Part shown: one piece after another, positions 44,412 to 52,811 of the stretch
How the letters are laid out: the number at the start of each line of letters is the position of its first letter
Position numbering within the stretch: the first letter of the stretch is position 1
NCBI RefSeq assembly: GCF_031453675.1
Contig: NZ_JAVIZX010000001.1
Coordinates: 1,302,001-1,366,000, forward strand
Origin: Paracidovorax wautersii
Lineage (GTDB): Bacteria; Pseudomonadota; Gammaproteobacteria; Burkholderiales; Burkholderiaceae_C
Length of the DNA stretch: 64,000 nucleotides
Reading direction: 5' to 3'
Position numbers and translations under genes: made by a program
The notes under the pieces: generated by a model
Databases searched by the model: none
Told to the model about the DNA's origin: nothing
Seen by the model: only the letters and a program-made list of their open reading frames with translations

Positions 44412-44469
44412 GCTACTTATTTGATAGCTGCATGCGCTTATCCAGCAAGCGCTGCAGCCCGATTTGATC
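44412..44469. repeat. Short intergenic hairpin repeat, copy 7 (complete)
   Basis: The best-preserved copy: GCTA..., TGATAGCTGCATGCGCTTAT, a short loop and CAGCAAGCGCTGCAGC. It occupies the gap between parA and the hydrolase gene, so it lies inside the partition operon. Confidence 0.65.
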
Positions 44470-44487
44470 TGAAAAAGGCCGCAAGCC

Positions 44488-45258
44488 TCACATGGTCTGC
44501 ACGCGCACGACCATCTCGCGCGCGAACTGGACGAAGGCCTGGCTGCCCTTGGCGTTGGGGTCGAACACCACGCCGGGCAGGCCGTAGCTGGGCGCCTCGG
44601 CCAGCCGCACGTTGCGCGGGATCACGGTGTCGAACACCTTGTCGCCGAAGTGGTCCTTGAGCTGCTCGCTCACCTGGCTCTGCAGCGTGATGCGCGGGTC
44701 GAACATCACGCGCAGCAGGCCGATGATCTGCAGCTCGCGGTTGAGGTTGGCATGCACCTGCTTGATGGTGTTGACCAGATCGGTCAGGCCCTCCAGCGCG
44801 AAGTACTCGCACTGCATGGGCACGATAACGCCGTGCGCGCTGCACAGGCCGTTGAGCGTGAGCATGCTCAAGCTGGGCGGGCAGTCGATCAGCACGAAGT
44901 CGTAGTCGGCATCTACCTCGGCCAGGGCCGCCTTCAGGCGCCGCTCGCGGTGCTCCAGCGTCACCAGCTCGACCTCGGCACCGGCCAGCTCGCGGTTGGC
45001 GCCCAGCACGTGGTAGCCGCACTTGTCGGCCAGCACGGCGGCCTCCTTGATCGAGGCGGACTCCAGCAGCACGTCGTACACCGTCATGTCCAGCGCGCGC
45101 TTGTCCACGCCAGAGCCCATGGTCGCATTGCCCTGCGGGTCCAGGTCCACCATCAGCACGCGCTGGCCGATGCTTGCCAGCCCGGCGGCGAGGTTGACGG
45201 AGGTGGTCGTCTTGCCGACGCCGCCCTTCTGGTTGGCGATGCAGAAAATATGGGCCAT
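44488..45258 (-). CDS. parA: Chromosome partitioning ATPase ParA
   Basis: A 256-residue deviant Walker ATPase: NQKGGVGKTTTSVNLAAGLA (signature lysine and P-loop), LMVDLDPQGNATMGSG, VLIDCPPSLSMLTLNGL and IGLLRVMFDPRITL. It binds the nucleoid and segregates origins together with ParB. It has no N-terminal helix-turn-helix, as expected for a chromosomal ParA. It follows the LysE gene by 18 bases, in the run mnmG-rsmG-lysE-parA. Confidence 0.95.
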   Translation of the reverse strand: MAHIFCIANQKGGVGKTTTSVNLAAGLASIGQRVLMVDLDPQGNATMGSGVDKRALDMTVYDVLLESASIKEAAVLADKCGYHVLGANRELAGAEVELVTLEHRERRLKAALAEVDADYDFVLIDCPPSLSMLTLNGLCSAHGVIVPMQCEYFALEGLTDLVNTIKQVHANLNRELQIIGLLRVMFDPRITLQSQVSEQLKDHFGDKVFDTVIPRNVRLAEAPSYGLPGVVFDPNAKGSQAFVQFAREMVVRVQTM

Positions 45259-45276
45259 GGCTGCGAGCTACTTCGG

Positions 45277-45891
45277 TTACTTGGAGATGGCCAGCTTGAT
45301 GCCAAAGCCGATGAGGAAGGTGCCGGCGAGCTTTTCCAGCACGCGCGCAATGAGGGGCTGCGCCCGCATGCGGGCTGCCAGGTGGTGGGTGAGCAGCACC
45401 ACGACCACGCCATACAGAAAGGTAAGCGCCGCGATCGTCGCCGCCATGAGGCCGAAGGTGACCAGGCCCCGGTGCTGGGCCGGGTCCACGAACAATGGGA
45501 AGAAGGCCATGTAGAAGATGATGGCCTTGGGATTGAGCAGGGTGATGAGGGCGGCCTGCCGGAAATACTGGCGCGGCCTGATCTGCAGCACGGGCGCGTC
45601 GCCCGGACGGGCCGTCACCATCTTGAACCCCATCCATGCCAGGTAGGCCGCACCCAGCCACTGCACGGCATGGAAGGCCGCCGGGTACGTGGCGAGCAAG
45701 GTTGCCACGCCGGCCACGGCCAGCCACAACAGCACCTGGTCACCCGCGATCACGCCCAGGGTGGCGGCCATGCCGCCTTTCAGTCCGCCCTTGCCGGTCG
45801 AGGTGATGAGTGCCAGATTGCCCGGGCCAGGAATGGCCAGAAACAGCACTATGGCGGCGACGAAAGCGCCGTAATCAGCTACGCCCAACAT
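45277..45891 (-). CDS. LysE family amino acid exporter
   Basis: A 204-residue inner-membrane protein with about six spans. FLAIPGPGNLALITSTGKGGLKGGMAATLG is the family N terminus, WLGAAYLAWMGFKM the third span, and TLLNPKAIIFYMAFFPLFVD the conserved NPK motif. RhtB/LysE proteins export amino acids such as homoserine, threonine or lysine. It lies between rsmG and parA, a place where Gammaproteobacteria have none; it is probably part of the same transcript. Confidence 0.92.
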   Translation of the reverse strand: MLGVADYGAFVAAIVLFLAIPGPGNLALITSTGKGGLKGGMAATLGVIAGDQVLLWLAVAGVATLLATYPAAFHAVQWLGAAYLAWMGFKMVTARPGDAPVLQIRPRQYFRQAALITLLNPKAIIFYMAFFPLFVDPAQHRGLVTFGLMAATIAALTFLYGVVVVLLTHHLAARMRAQPLIARVLEKLAGTFLIGFGIKLAISK

Positions 45892-45978
45892 GTTCGTGAC
45901 TCCCGGAATGGACGGTGAGTTTAAGCGACCGGCGCGGCGCGCCCTGTGTCGGGTTGCAGCGCGCGGCGGTTTGCGGCG

Positions 45979-46665
45979 TCAGGCGGGGCGGCGCGGGCGC
46001 ATCCAGACAATGCAGCGCTCTGCATCCAACCCCGGCACGGCGAGCTGTTCCACGTGAAACACCTCGACGGAGGACGGCAACGCGGCGATCTCGTCCACAG
46101 GGTGCTTGCCCTTCATGGCCAGCCAGACCGCGCCATCGCCCACCGCCTGGCCCGACCAAGTGGTGAAGTCCGGCAACGAGGCAAAGGCGCGGCAGCTCAC
46201 TACGTCGAAGGCCTGCTGCAGGCTTTCCACGCGGGCATGGATCCCGTGCAGGTTGGGCAGCCGCAGTGCCGCAGCCGCCTGCTGGATGAACGCGGCCTTC
46301 TTGGCCACCGTGTCCACGCAGCTCACATCTAACTCCGGGCAGCAGATCGCAAAGACCACGCCCGGCAAGCCACCGCCAGAGCCCACGTCCAACAGACGCG
46401 CCCCGTTGGCGCCCTGCCCTGGCCCCTGGGCACGGCGCTCCGCCAGATGGCGGCGCAGCGGGAGCACGGCGGCCAGGCTGTCCAGCAGGTGGTGGGTCAG
46501 CATCTCCTGCGGGTCACGCACGGCCGTCAGGTTGTAGACCTTGTTCCACTTCTGCAGCAGGGCCAGAAAGTCGAGCAACTGGCGCATCTGCGCCTCGGAC
46601 ACATCCAGGCCCAGGGCTTCCACGCCCTGGCGCAGCGGGGCGTCCAGCAGGCTGACGGCGCTCAT
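45979..46665 (-). CDS. rsmG: 16S rRNA (guanine(527)-N7)-methyltransferase RsmG
   Basis: A 228-residue SAM methyltransferase (GidB) that modifies G527 of 16S r[35 protein letters not shown] is the family signature, [17 protein letters not shown] is the SAM-binding motif, and [15 protein letters not shown] is the later conserved block. The ATG overlaps the mnmG stop (ATGA). The 3' part contains a perfect parS site at 46046. Confidence 0.95.
   Translation of the reverse strand: MSAVSLLDAPLRQGVEALGLDVSEAQMRQLLDFLALLQKWNKVYNLTAVRDPQEMLTHHLLDSLAAVLPLRRHLAERRAQGPGQGANGARLLDVGSGGGLPGVVFAICCPELDVSCVDTVAKKAAFIQQAAAALRLPNLHGIHARVESLQQAFDVVSCRAFASLPDFTTWSGQAVGDGAVWLAMKGKHPVDEIAALPSSVEVFHVEQLAVPGLDAERCIVWMRPRRPA
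46046..46061. promoter_or_regulatory. parS site (perfect), inside rsmG
   Basis: TGTTCCACGTGAAACA matches the parS consensus TGTTNCACGTGAAACA at every position. It is a ParB loading site. Confidence 0.85.
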
Positions 46666-48644
46666 GCGGTGGCTTCCGCATCGGCGGCAGCGGGTTGGGC
46701 GCCCGCGCCAAAGCCCTTGAACCCGCCCTTCTTCAAATGCACCAGCAGCAGAGAGATGGCCGCCGGCGTCACGCCGGAAATGCGCGAGGCCTGGCCCAGC
46801 GTCTCGGGCCGGTGCTTCTGCAGCTTTTGCCGCACCTCGATCGACAGCGCCGCCACCTGAAGGTAGTCCAGCTCGGCTGGCAGGCGCAGGTTCTCGAAAT
46901 GGGCGGCGCGCTGGATCTCGTCCTTCTGGCGGTTGATGTAGCCGGAATACTTGGCGGCAATGTCCAGCTGCTCGATGACTGGCTCGGCCAGTTCGCCCAG
47001 CGTTTCACGCGAAACATCGGCACTGGCGTACTTGCCGCCATCCAGACCCATCAGCGCGGTGTACGACACGTCCGGGCGGCGCAGCAGCTCGAACAGGTTG
47101 TACTCATGCTCGATCGCCTTGCCCAGCACCCGGGTGGATTCGTCGGCCGGCAGGATGCGCGGGTTCACCCAGGTGCTCTTGAGCCGTTCGGTTTCACGTG
47201 AAACAGCATCGCGCTTGCGGCTGAAGGCCTCCCAGCGGGCGTCATCCACCAACCCCATGCGGCGACCAGTCTCGGTCAGGCGCATGTCGGCATTGTCTTC
47301 GCGCAGCTGCAGGCGGAACTCGGCGCGGCTGGTGAACATGCGGTAGGGCTCGGTCACACCCTTGGTGATGAGATCATCCACCAGCACGCCCAGGTAGGCC
47401 TCGTCACGGCCGGGCAGCCAAGGCCCGTCGCCCCGGCATTGCAGAGCCGCGTTGATGCCGGCAAACAGGCCCTGTGCCGCTGCCTCTTCATAGCCCGTCG
47501 TGCCGTTGATCTGCCCGGCAAAGAACAGACCCTGGATCTGGCGCGTCTCGAAGCTGCTCTTGAGGGAGCGCGGGTCGAAATAGTCGTACTCGATGGCGTA
47601 GCCCGGGCGCAGGATGTGCGCGTTTTCCATGCCCTTCATGCTACGCACCAGGTCGTACTGCACGTCGAACGGCAGGCTGGTGCTGATGCCGTTGGGGTAG
47701 AACTCGTGCGTGGTCAGCCCTTCCGGCTCCAGGAAGATCTGGTGGCTGTCCTTGTCGGCAAAGCGGTTGATCTTGTCTTCCACGCTCGGGCAGTAGCGCG
47801 GGCCCACGCCCTCGATCTTGCCGGTGAACATGGGGCTGCGGTCGAAGCCCGACCGGATGATCTCGTGCGTGCGCTCGTTGGTGTGGGTGATCCAGCACGG
47901 CATCTGCTGCGGGTGCATGGAGGCACGGCCCATGAAGCTGAACACGGGCACCGCGCCCTCGTTCACGCCGCCGGGCATGCCGTCGCCCGGCTGCTCTTCA
48001 CACTGGCTGAAGTCGATACTGCGGCCGTCGATGCGGGGGGGCGTGCCGGTCTTGAGGCGGCCTTGGGGCAGCTGCAGTTCTTTCAGGCGCGCACTCAGCG
48101 ACACGGCGGGCGGGTCCCCTGCCCGGCCGGCAGCGTAGTTGTTCAAGCCCACATGGATCTTGCCGTCCAGGAAGGTGCCCGCGGTCAGCACCACGGTGCG
48201 GGACCGGAAGCGGATGCCGACCTGCGTGACGGCACCCACCACCCGGTCGCCCTCCACCATGAGGTCGTCCACCGCCTGCTGGAACAGCCACAGATTGGGC
48301 TGGTTCTCCAGCATCCGGCGGATGGCGGCCTTGTACAGGATGCGGTCGGCCTGGGCGCGCGTGGCCCGCACGGCTGGGCCCTTGGAGCTGTTGAGGATGC
48401 GGAACTGGATGCCGCCCTCGTCCGTGGCCAGGGCCATGGCGCCGCCCAGCGCATCCACCTCCTTCACCAGATGTCCCTTGCCGATCCCGCCAATGCTGGG
48501 ATTACAGCTCATCTGGCCCAGCGTTTCGATGTTGTGGGTGAGCAGCAGCGTCTTGCTGCCCATGCGGGCAGCCGCCAACGCGGCTTCAGTGCCGGCATGG
48601 CCGCCGCCTACGACGATGACATCGAATTCCTGGGGGTACAACAT
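46662..48644 (-). CDS. mnmG: tRNA uridine-5-carboxymethylaminomethyl modification enzyme MnmG (GidA)
   Basis: A 660-residue FAD enzyme that with MnmE installs the cmnm5 group at wobble U34 of tRNAs. The dinucleotide fold is [23 protein letters not shown], followed by [38 protein letters not shown] and [15 protein letters not shown]. The C-terminal helical domain ends [19 protein letters not shown]-like ([13 protein letters not shown]). The ATG at 48644 gives the family N terminus MLYPQEFDV; a start 17 codons upstream is possible but not conserved. Confidence 0.95.
   Translation of the reverse strand: MLYPQEFDVIVVGGGHAGTEAALAAARMGSKTLLLTHNIETLGQMSCNPSIGGIGKGHLVKEVDALGGAMALATDEGGIQFRILNSSKGPAVRATRAQADRILYKAAIRRMLENQPNLWLFQQAVDDLMVEGDRVVGAVTQVGIRFRSRTVVLTAGTFLDGKIHVGLNNYAAGRAGDPPAVSLSARLKELQLPQGRLKTGTPPRIDGRSIDFSQCEEQPGDGMPGGVNEGAVPVFSFMGRASMHPQQMPCWITHTNERTHEIIRSGFDRSPMFTGKIEGVGPRYCPSVEDKINRFADKDSHQIFLEPEGLTTHEFYPNGISTSLPFDVQYDLVRSMKGMENAHILRPGYAIEYDYFDPRSLKSSFETRQIQGLFFAGQINGTTGYEEAAAQGLFAGINAALQCRGDGPWLPGRDEAYLGVLVDDLITKGVTEPYRMFTSRAEFRLQLREDNADMRLTETGRRMGLVDDARWEAFSRKRDAVSRETERLKSTWVNPRILPADESTRVLGKAIEHEYNLFELLRRPDVSYTALMGLDGGKYASADVSRETLGELAEPVIEQLDIAAKYSGYINRQKDEIQRAAHFENLRLPAELDYLQVAALSIEVRQKLQKHRPETLGQASRISGVTPAAISLLLVHLKKGGFKGFGAGAQPAAADAEATA
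47001..47016. promoter_or_regulatory. parS-like site, inside mnmG
   Basis: CGTTTCACGCGAAACA differs from consensus at the first base and in the centre (CACGCG for CACGTG). Probably weak or inactive. Confidence 0.45.
47190..47205. promoter_or_regulatory. parS site, inside mnmG
   Basis: GGTTTCACGTGAAACA keeps the perfect 14-base palindrome GTTTCACGTGAAAC and differs only at the first base. Confidence 0.7.
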
Positions 48645-48866
48645 GGAGTGCTCCGGGGCCTGCGCGGCCCGTAATGACAAGTCCCGGCGAACCATGCCCG
48701 GGCCCCTGCCCTGCCATCCGCCGGCCCCATGGCAGCGCTAGCGCCCGCCAGGCAAGGCTGGAAGGACTGCAGGGCAGCAATGGGGAACCCGCGATTTTCC
48801 CACTTTGGGGCGATCCTGTCTGTGGCTGTCCGGAGCGCCCTGGCTGGAGCACGGTTTCCTCCATGT

Positions 48867-48882
48867 TGTTTCACGTGGAACA
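48867..48882. promoter_or_regulatory. parS site (perfect), upstream of mnmG
   Basis: TGTTTCACGTGGAACA is the reverse complement of the perfect site at 46046. It lies in the 304-base divergent region between mnmG and the FMN reductase gene; nothing else was recognised there. Confidence 0.85.
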
Positions 48883-48948
48883 GCGGGGCTTGCGCGGTCC
48901 CTGCCATGCAGGATTCATGCATCCGGGCTGTGCTTCAATGGTGCCACC

Positions 48949-49542
48949 ATGCCAAAACTCCTCGTCTTCGCGGGCAGCACCCGCGCCCAGTCCTTCAACC
49001 GCCGCCTGGCCCACGCCACCGCGGAGATCGCGCGTGCCGCCGGTGCCCAGGTGACGCTGCTGGAACTGTCGGACTACGACATCCCCATGTACAACGCCGA
49101 CCTGGAAGCAGCCGGCACGCCGCCCGACGTGCTGCGGCTCAAGGAAGTGCTGGATGCGCACCCCGCCTGGATCATCTGCTCGCCGGAGTACAACGGCAGC
49201 TACACCGCCCTGCTCAAGAACACCATCGACTGGGCCTCCAGCCCCGTAGCGGGCCACCCTGTCTGGAGCGATGGCGCGCGACCCTTCGCCGGCAAGGTGG
49301 TGGGCATGCTCAGTGCGTCCAATGGCGGCCTGGGCGGTCTGCGGTCACAGAGCCATCTGGCGCCACTGCTGGTCAATCTGGAGTGCTGGCCGGCGCCCCG
49401 GGCGTTCGCCTTAGGCCAAGCGGGCAGCGCATTCGACGCGCAAGGAGGCCTGGTGCAGGAAGCGCACCGTGACCGGGTCAAGGCGGTCGTGGACCAGGTC
49501 CTGTGGGCAGCCGACCGGTTGCAGACGGTTGCAATAGCCTGA
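48949..49542 (+). CDS. NAD(P)H-dependent FMN reductase
   Basis: A 197-residue flavodoxin-fold protein: LLVFAGSTRAQSFNRRLA is the FMN phosphate loop, and WIICSPEYNGSYTALLKNTIDWAS the conserved SPEYN block that binds the flavin ring. The family (ChrR/YieF/SsuE-like) reduces quinones, azo dyes, chromate or FMN. The ATG at 48949 matches the family start, though the Shine-Dalgarno sequence is weak. Upstream in-frame codons run into the parS region. Confidence 0.88.
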   Translation: MPKLLVFAGSTRAQSFNRRLAHATAEIARAAGAQVTLLELSDYDIPMYNADLEAAGTPPDVLRLKEVLDAHPAWIICSPEYNGSYTALLKNTIDWASSPVAGHPVWSDGARPFAGKVVGMLSASNGGLGGLRSQSHLAPLLVNLECWPAPRAFALGQAGSAFDAQGGLVQEAHRDRVKAVVDQVLWAADRLQTVAIA

Positions 49543-49726
49543 GGTCGGCGCGGAAGCGACTTGCAACGGTCACTGGATGGGGCTGGAAACGGCCAGGTCG
49601 CCCTCTACACGCCAGACCTCAATCCTGTTTTGATAGCAGGCGCGGGCCCCGGCGGAGACACCCGGCGGCCCAGTACCGGGGTTGCGGTGTGGGTCTTCGG
49701 CCTAACGGGCGCAGAAAGCTGTCACC

Positions 49727-50170
49727 ATGGTTGCTCCCCTGTCTCTGCCCATGACGCTTCCGACCGATCTATCCCAGTTCATCTATTGCAGCGTGCTCAG
49801 TCCCGACGCCGCGCCGACCTGTGTCGCCGACATCATCCGGACCGCCCGCCGCGTGAATGCAGAGCGAGAAGTCACCGGCGTGCTCGTGTTCGACGGCCAA
49901 CGGTTCTGCCAGTACATCGAAGGGCCCACGCCGCACATCGCCGACCTGGCCCGACGCATCGAACGCGATCCACGGCATACCGACTTCAGCCTCCAGCACC
50001 ACGGCCCGATGTGGGGAGCGCGGCGTTTCGCCCAGTGGTCCATGGCCTACGCCCTGGCCCCCGACCTGGAACCCTTGGACCGCCTGCGCGGGCTGCGCGG
50101 ACTGCCTGCCGTCGAGTTGCTGCAAGAGCTGCTGCCCGATCTGGACCTGGGGCCTCTGCAGCCCGCCTGA
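49727..50170 (+). CDS. BLUF-domain blue-light sensor
   Basis: A 147-residue protein made of one BLUF domain plus a short C-terminal helix pair, like short PixD-type sensors. The photocycle residues are present: Tyr in QFIYCS, Asn in NAEREVTGVLVF, Gln in FCQYIEGP, and Trp/Met in FAQWSMAY, with VADIIRTARR and RIERDPRHTDF framing them. FAD-bound BLUF proteins switch a partner on blue light. No output domain is fused and no obvious partner is adjacent. It could start at 49727 or 49751 (MTLPTDLSQ). Confidence 0.88.
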   Translation: MVAPLSLPMTLPTDLSQFIYCSVLSPDAAPTCVADIIRTARRVNAEREVTGVLVFDGQRFCQYIEGPTPHIADLARRIERDPRHTDFSLQHHGPMWGARRFAQWSMAYALAPDLEPLDRLRGLRGLPAVELLQELLPDLDLGPLQPA

Positions 50171-50289
50171 GGCGTACGGGCCCTCCCCGGTTCCGCCAGG
50201 AATCTGCGGCGCCGCCCTACAGAGGGCACCGAGCACGGCCACGCGCTTCGCGCTAGCATGGTGGACTGTCCAATCCTCTCGGGTTTCCC

Positions 50290-50898
50290 ATGAAGCTTTA
50301 CTACAGCCCCGGCGCCTGCTCGCTGTCTCCCCACATCGCGCTGCACGAGGCCGGCCTGGCGTTCACCCCTGTGCTGGCCAGCACCAAGAGCCACAAGCTG
50401 CAGGACGGCACGGACTACTACACCATCAACCCGCTGGGCTACGTGCCCCTGCTGGAGCTCGACGACGGCACCCGCCTGCGCGAAGGCCCGGCCATCGTCC
50501 AGTACATCGCCGACCTGGCCCCGCACAAGAACCTGGCCCCCGCCAACGGCACGCTGGCCCGCTATCGTCTTCAGGAGTGGCTGACCTTCATCGGCACCGA
50601 ACTGCACAAGGGCTTCGCCCCCCTGTTCAGGCCCACCACGCCCGAAGACTACAAGGGCATCGCCCGCCAGCAACTACAGTCCCGCCTGCAATGGGTGGAC
50701 AGCCAGCTCGACGGCAAGGAGTGGCTGATGGGCGAGCACTTCTCGGTCGCCGACGGCTATCTGTTCACCGTCTGCAACTGGAGCAAGTCCGTGGGGGTGG
50801 ATCTGTCCACGTTCCAGCACCTTCAGGCCTATCTGGCCCGCGTGGGCGCCCGCCCTGCCGTACAGACGGCACTCAAGGCCGAAGGCCTGCTGAAGTAA
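50290..50898 (+). CDS. Glutathione S-transferase
   Basis: A 202-residue enzyme of the bacterial beta-like class: KLYYSPGACSLSPHIALHEAGL contains the active-site Tyr/Ser/Cys region, NPLGYVPLLELDDGTRLREGPAIVQYIADL the glutathione-binding strand and Ser-Asp-like block, and FSVADGYLFTVCNWSKSVGVDL the C-terminal helical domain. It conjugates glutathione to electrophiles or reduces peroxides. A strong terminator follows 24 bases after the stop. Confidence 0.92.
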   Translation: MKLYYSPGACSLSPHIALHEAGLAFTPVLASTKSHKLQDGTDYYTINPLGYVPLLELDDGTRLREGPAIVQYIADLAPHKNLAPANGTLARYRLQEWLTFIGTELHKGFAPLFRPTTPEDYKGIARQQLQSRLQWVDSQLDGKEWLMGEHFSVADGYLFTVCNWSKSVGVDLSTFQHLQAYLARVGARPAVQTALKAEGLLK

Positions 50899-50921
50899 GG
50901 GCTTCGCCAGCTTGCCTGCCA

Positions 50922-50955
50922 GGCCCGCGTCCGCTTACCGGAGTGCGGGCCTTTT
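50922..50955 (+). terminator. Rho-independent terminator after the GST gene
   Basis: GGCCCGC and GCGGGCC pair around 16 bases, and TTTTGCTTT follows. This is the clearest terminator of the window. Confidence 0.75.
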
Positions 50956-50976
50956 GCTTTCCCGGCTACGGCAAAA

Positions 50977-50992
50977 CGTTCCACGTGAAACA
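50977..50992. promoter_or_regulatory. parS site, intergenic
   Basis: CGTTCCACGTGAAACA differs from consensus only at the first base. It lies between the GST and Old Yellow Enzyme genes. Confidence 0.7.
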
Positions 50993-51138
50993 ACGGCCGC
51001 CCGGCTAGCACAAAACGCAAGAGCCCACCGCTGGTTGGTGCACTGCAGCAAAAGAGGTTTCCGGGTAACGTTCCTCCAGCTGCTGTACTGCAAGCGGCAC
51101 CTCTCGATCTGCATCCAACACGAACAAAGGATTTACCG

Positions 51139-52251
51139 ATGAGCACTCTTTTCGATCCGATCCAGGCCGGCGATCTGCAACTGGCCAACCGTATCGCGAT
51201 GGCACCGCTGACGCGCAACCGCTCGCCCAACGCCATCCCCAAGGACATTACGGCCACCTACTACGCCCAGCGCGCCACGGCCGGCCTGCTCATCACCGAG
51301 GCCACCGCCATCAGCCACCAGGGCCAGGGCTATGCCGACGTGCCGGGCCTGTACGGCACGGAGCAGCTGGACGGCTGGAAGAAGGTGACGGCGGCCGTGC
51401 ATGAGCGCGGCGGCAAGATCGTCACCCAGCTGTGGCACGTGGGCCGCATCTCGCACGTGGATCTGCAGCCGGACGGCGGCAAGCCCGTCGCGCCCTCGGC
51501 CATCACGGCCAAGTCCAAGACCTACCTGATCGACAAGGCCACCGGCAAGGGCCACTTCGCGCCCACCTCCGAGCCCCGCGCGCTGGACGCCTCCGAGCTG
51601 CCCGGCATCGTGCACGACTACGCCGCAGCCGCGCGCAACGCGGTGGAGACGGCCGGCTTCGACGGCGTGGAGATCCACGGCGCCAACGGCTACCTCCTCG
51701 ACCAGTTCCTGAAGACCGGCGCCAACCAGCGCACGGACGACTACGGCGGCAGCATCGAGAACCGCGCCCGCCTGCTGCTGGAGGCCACGCGCGCCGCGGT
51801 GGACGCCATCGGCGGCGGCAAGGTCGGCATCCGCCTGTCGCCCGTCACGCCTGCCAATGACATCGTGGACGCCGATCCCCAGCCGCTCTTCGACTACGTG
51901 GTGCGCCAGCTCGCACCGCTGGGCCTGGCCTACATCCACGTCATCGAAGGCGCGACCGGCGGCCCCCGCGAAGTGGAAGGCCGTCCCTTCGACTACGCCG
52001 CGCTCAAGGCCGCCTACCGCGCCGCTGGCGGCACGGGCGCCTGGATGGTGAACAACGCGTACGACGGCGCCCTCGCCGCCCAGGCCGTGGCCACCGGCGA
52101 TGCCGACATCGTCGCCTTCGGCAAGGCCTTCATCTCCAACCCCGACCTGGTGGAGCGCCTGCGCAAGGACGCACCGCTGAACCCGTGGGACCAGAGCACG
52201 TTCTACGGCGGCGGCGAGAAAGGCTACACCGACTACCCGACGCTCTCCTGA
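51139..52251 (+). CDS. NADH:flavin oxidoreductase, Old Yellow Enzyme family (NemA-like)
   Basis: A 370-residue FMN-dependent ene-reductase. [28 protein letters not shown] opens the barrel, [20 protein letters not shown] follows, and [20 protein letters not shown] carries the His/Asn pair that binds the substrate. [11 protein letters not shown] and [19 protein letters not shown] bind the FMN phosphate. It reduces N-ethylmaleimide, nitro compounds or other electrophiles with NAD(P)H. With the GST and FMN reductase it makes a group of electrophile-detoxifying genes. Confidence 0.95.
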   Translation: MSTLFDPIQAGDLQLANRIAMAPLTRNRSPNAIPKDITATYYAQRATAGLLITEATAISHQGQGYADVPGLYGTEQLDGWKKVTAAVHERGGKIVTQLWHVGRISHVDLQPDGGKPVAPSAITAKSKTYLIDKATGKGHFAPTSEPRALDASELPGIVHDYAAAARNAVETAGFDGVEIHGANGYLLDQFLKTGANQRTDDYGGSIENRARLLLEATRAAVDAIGGGKVGIRLSPVTPANDIVDADPQPLFDYVVRQLAPLGLAYIHVIEGATGGPREVEGRPFDYAALKAAYRAAGGTGAWMVNNAYDGALAAQAVATGDADIVAFGKAFISNPDLVERLRKDAPLNPWDQSTFYGGGEKGYTDYPTLS

Positions 52252-52351
52252 ACGGAGCACGGATGGCCCGGCCGCGGCGTCCCGCCGTGGCCGGCCGGGC
52301 CGGGCCGTGGGGTGACGGCGGCGGCGGGGTTGCTCAGGACTCAGAGTGTTT

Positions 52352-52403
52352 TTGCCCTTCCGCGCTTATTCCATCAGCGCAAGCAGCTACCAAAGTAGTA
52401 GCA
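52352..52403. repeat. Short intergenic hairpin repeat, copy 8
   Basis: GCGCTTATTCCATCAGCGCAAGCAGCTACC and a closing TAGTAGC, just before the NIPSNAP start codon. Confidence 0.6.
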
Positions 52404-52410
52404 TCACACC

Positions 52411-52737
52411 ATGATCACCTGCACCCTGCGCTACATCATCGATCCCTACAAGCTGGCCGAGTTCGAGCACTACGGCCGGTTGTGGATCCCGCTGGTCGAG
52501 AGGTTCGGCGGACGCCACCACGGCTACTTCCTGCCCTCGGAGGGCGCCAACAACATCGCGCTGGCGATGTTCACCTTCCCGTCCCTGGCGGCCTATGAAA
52601 CCTACCGCCAGCAATCGCTGCAGGATGCCGAATGCCTGGCCGCGTTCCGCTACGCGGAAGAGACGCGCTGCATCCTGAGCTACGAACGGAGCTTCTTCCG
52701 GCCGGTGTTCGGAGACAGCTCCTCCGCAGCGGGCTGA
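52411..52737 (+). CDS. NIPSNAP family protein
   Basis: A 108-residue single-domain protein. TCTLRYIIDPYKLAEFEHYGRLWIPLVERFGG and AMFTFPSLAAYETYRQQSLQDAEC are the typical strand-helix units of NIPSNAP, a dimeric ferredoxin-like fold without a known reaction. No Shine-Dalgarno sequence is clear, since a hairpin repeat lies just before the ATG. It ends convergently with the sensor kinase gene after 74 bases. Confidence 0.85.
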   Translation: MITCTLRYIIDPYKLAEFEHYGRLWIPLVERFGGRHHGYFLPSEGANNIALAMFTFPSLAAYETYRQQSLQDAECLAAFRYAEETRCILSYERSFFRPVFGDSSSAAG

Positions 52738-52811
52738 CCACCGCCGCCGGCGCTTGAAGCGCGTGAAGCGCGGTGTCGCCCGGCAAGGGGCGTAGCCAAC
52801 GTCCGCGCGGC

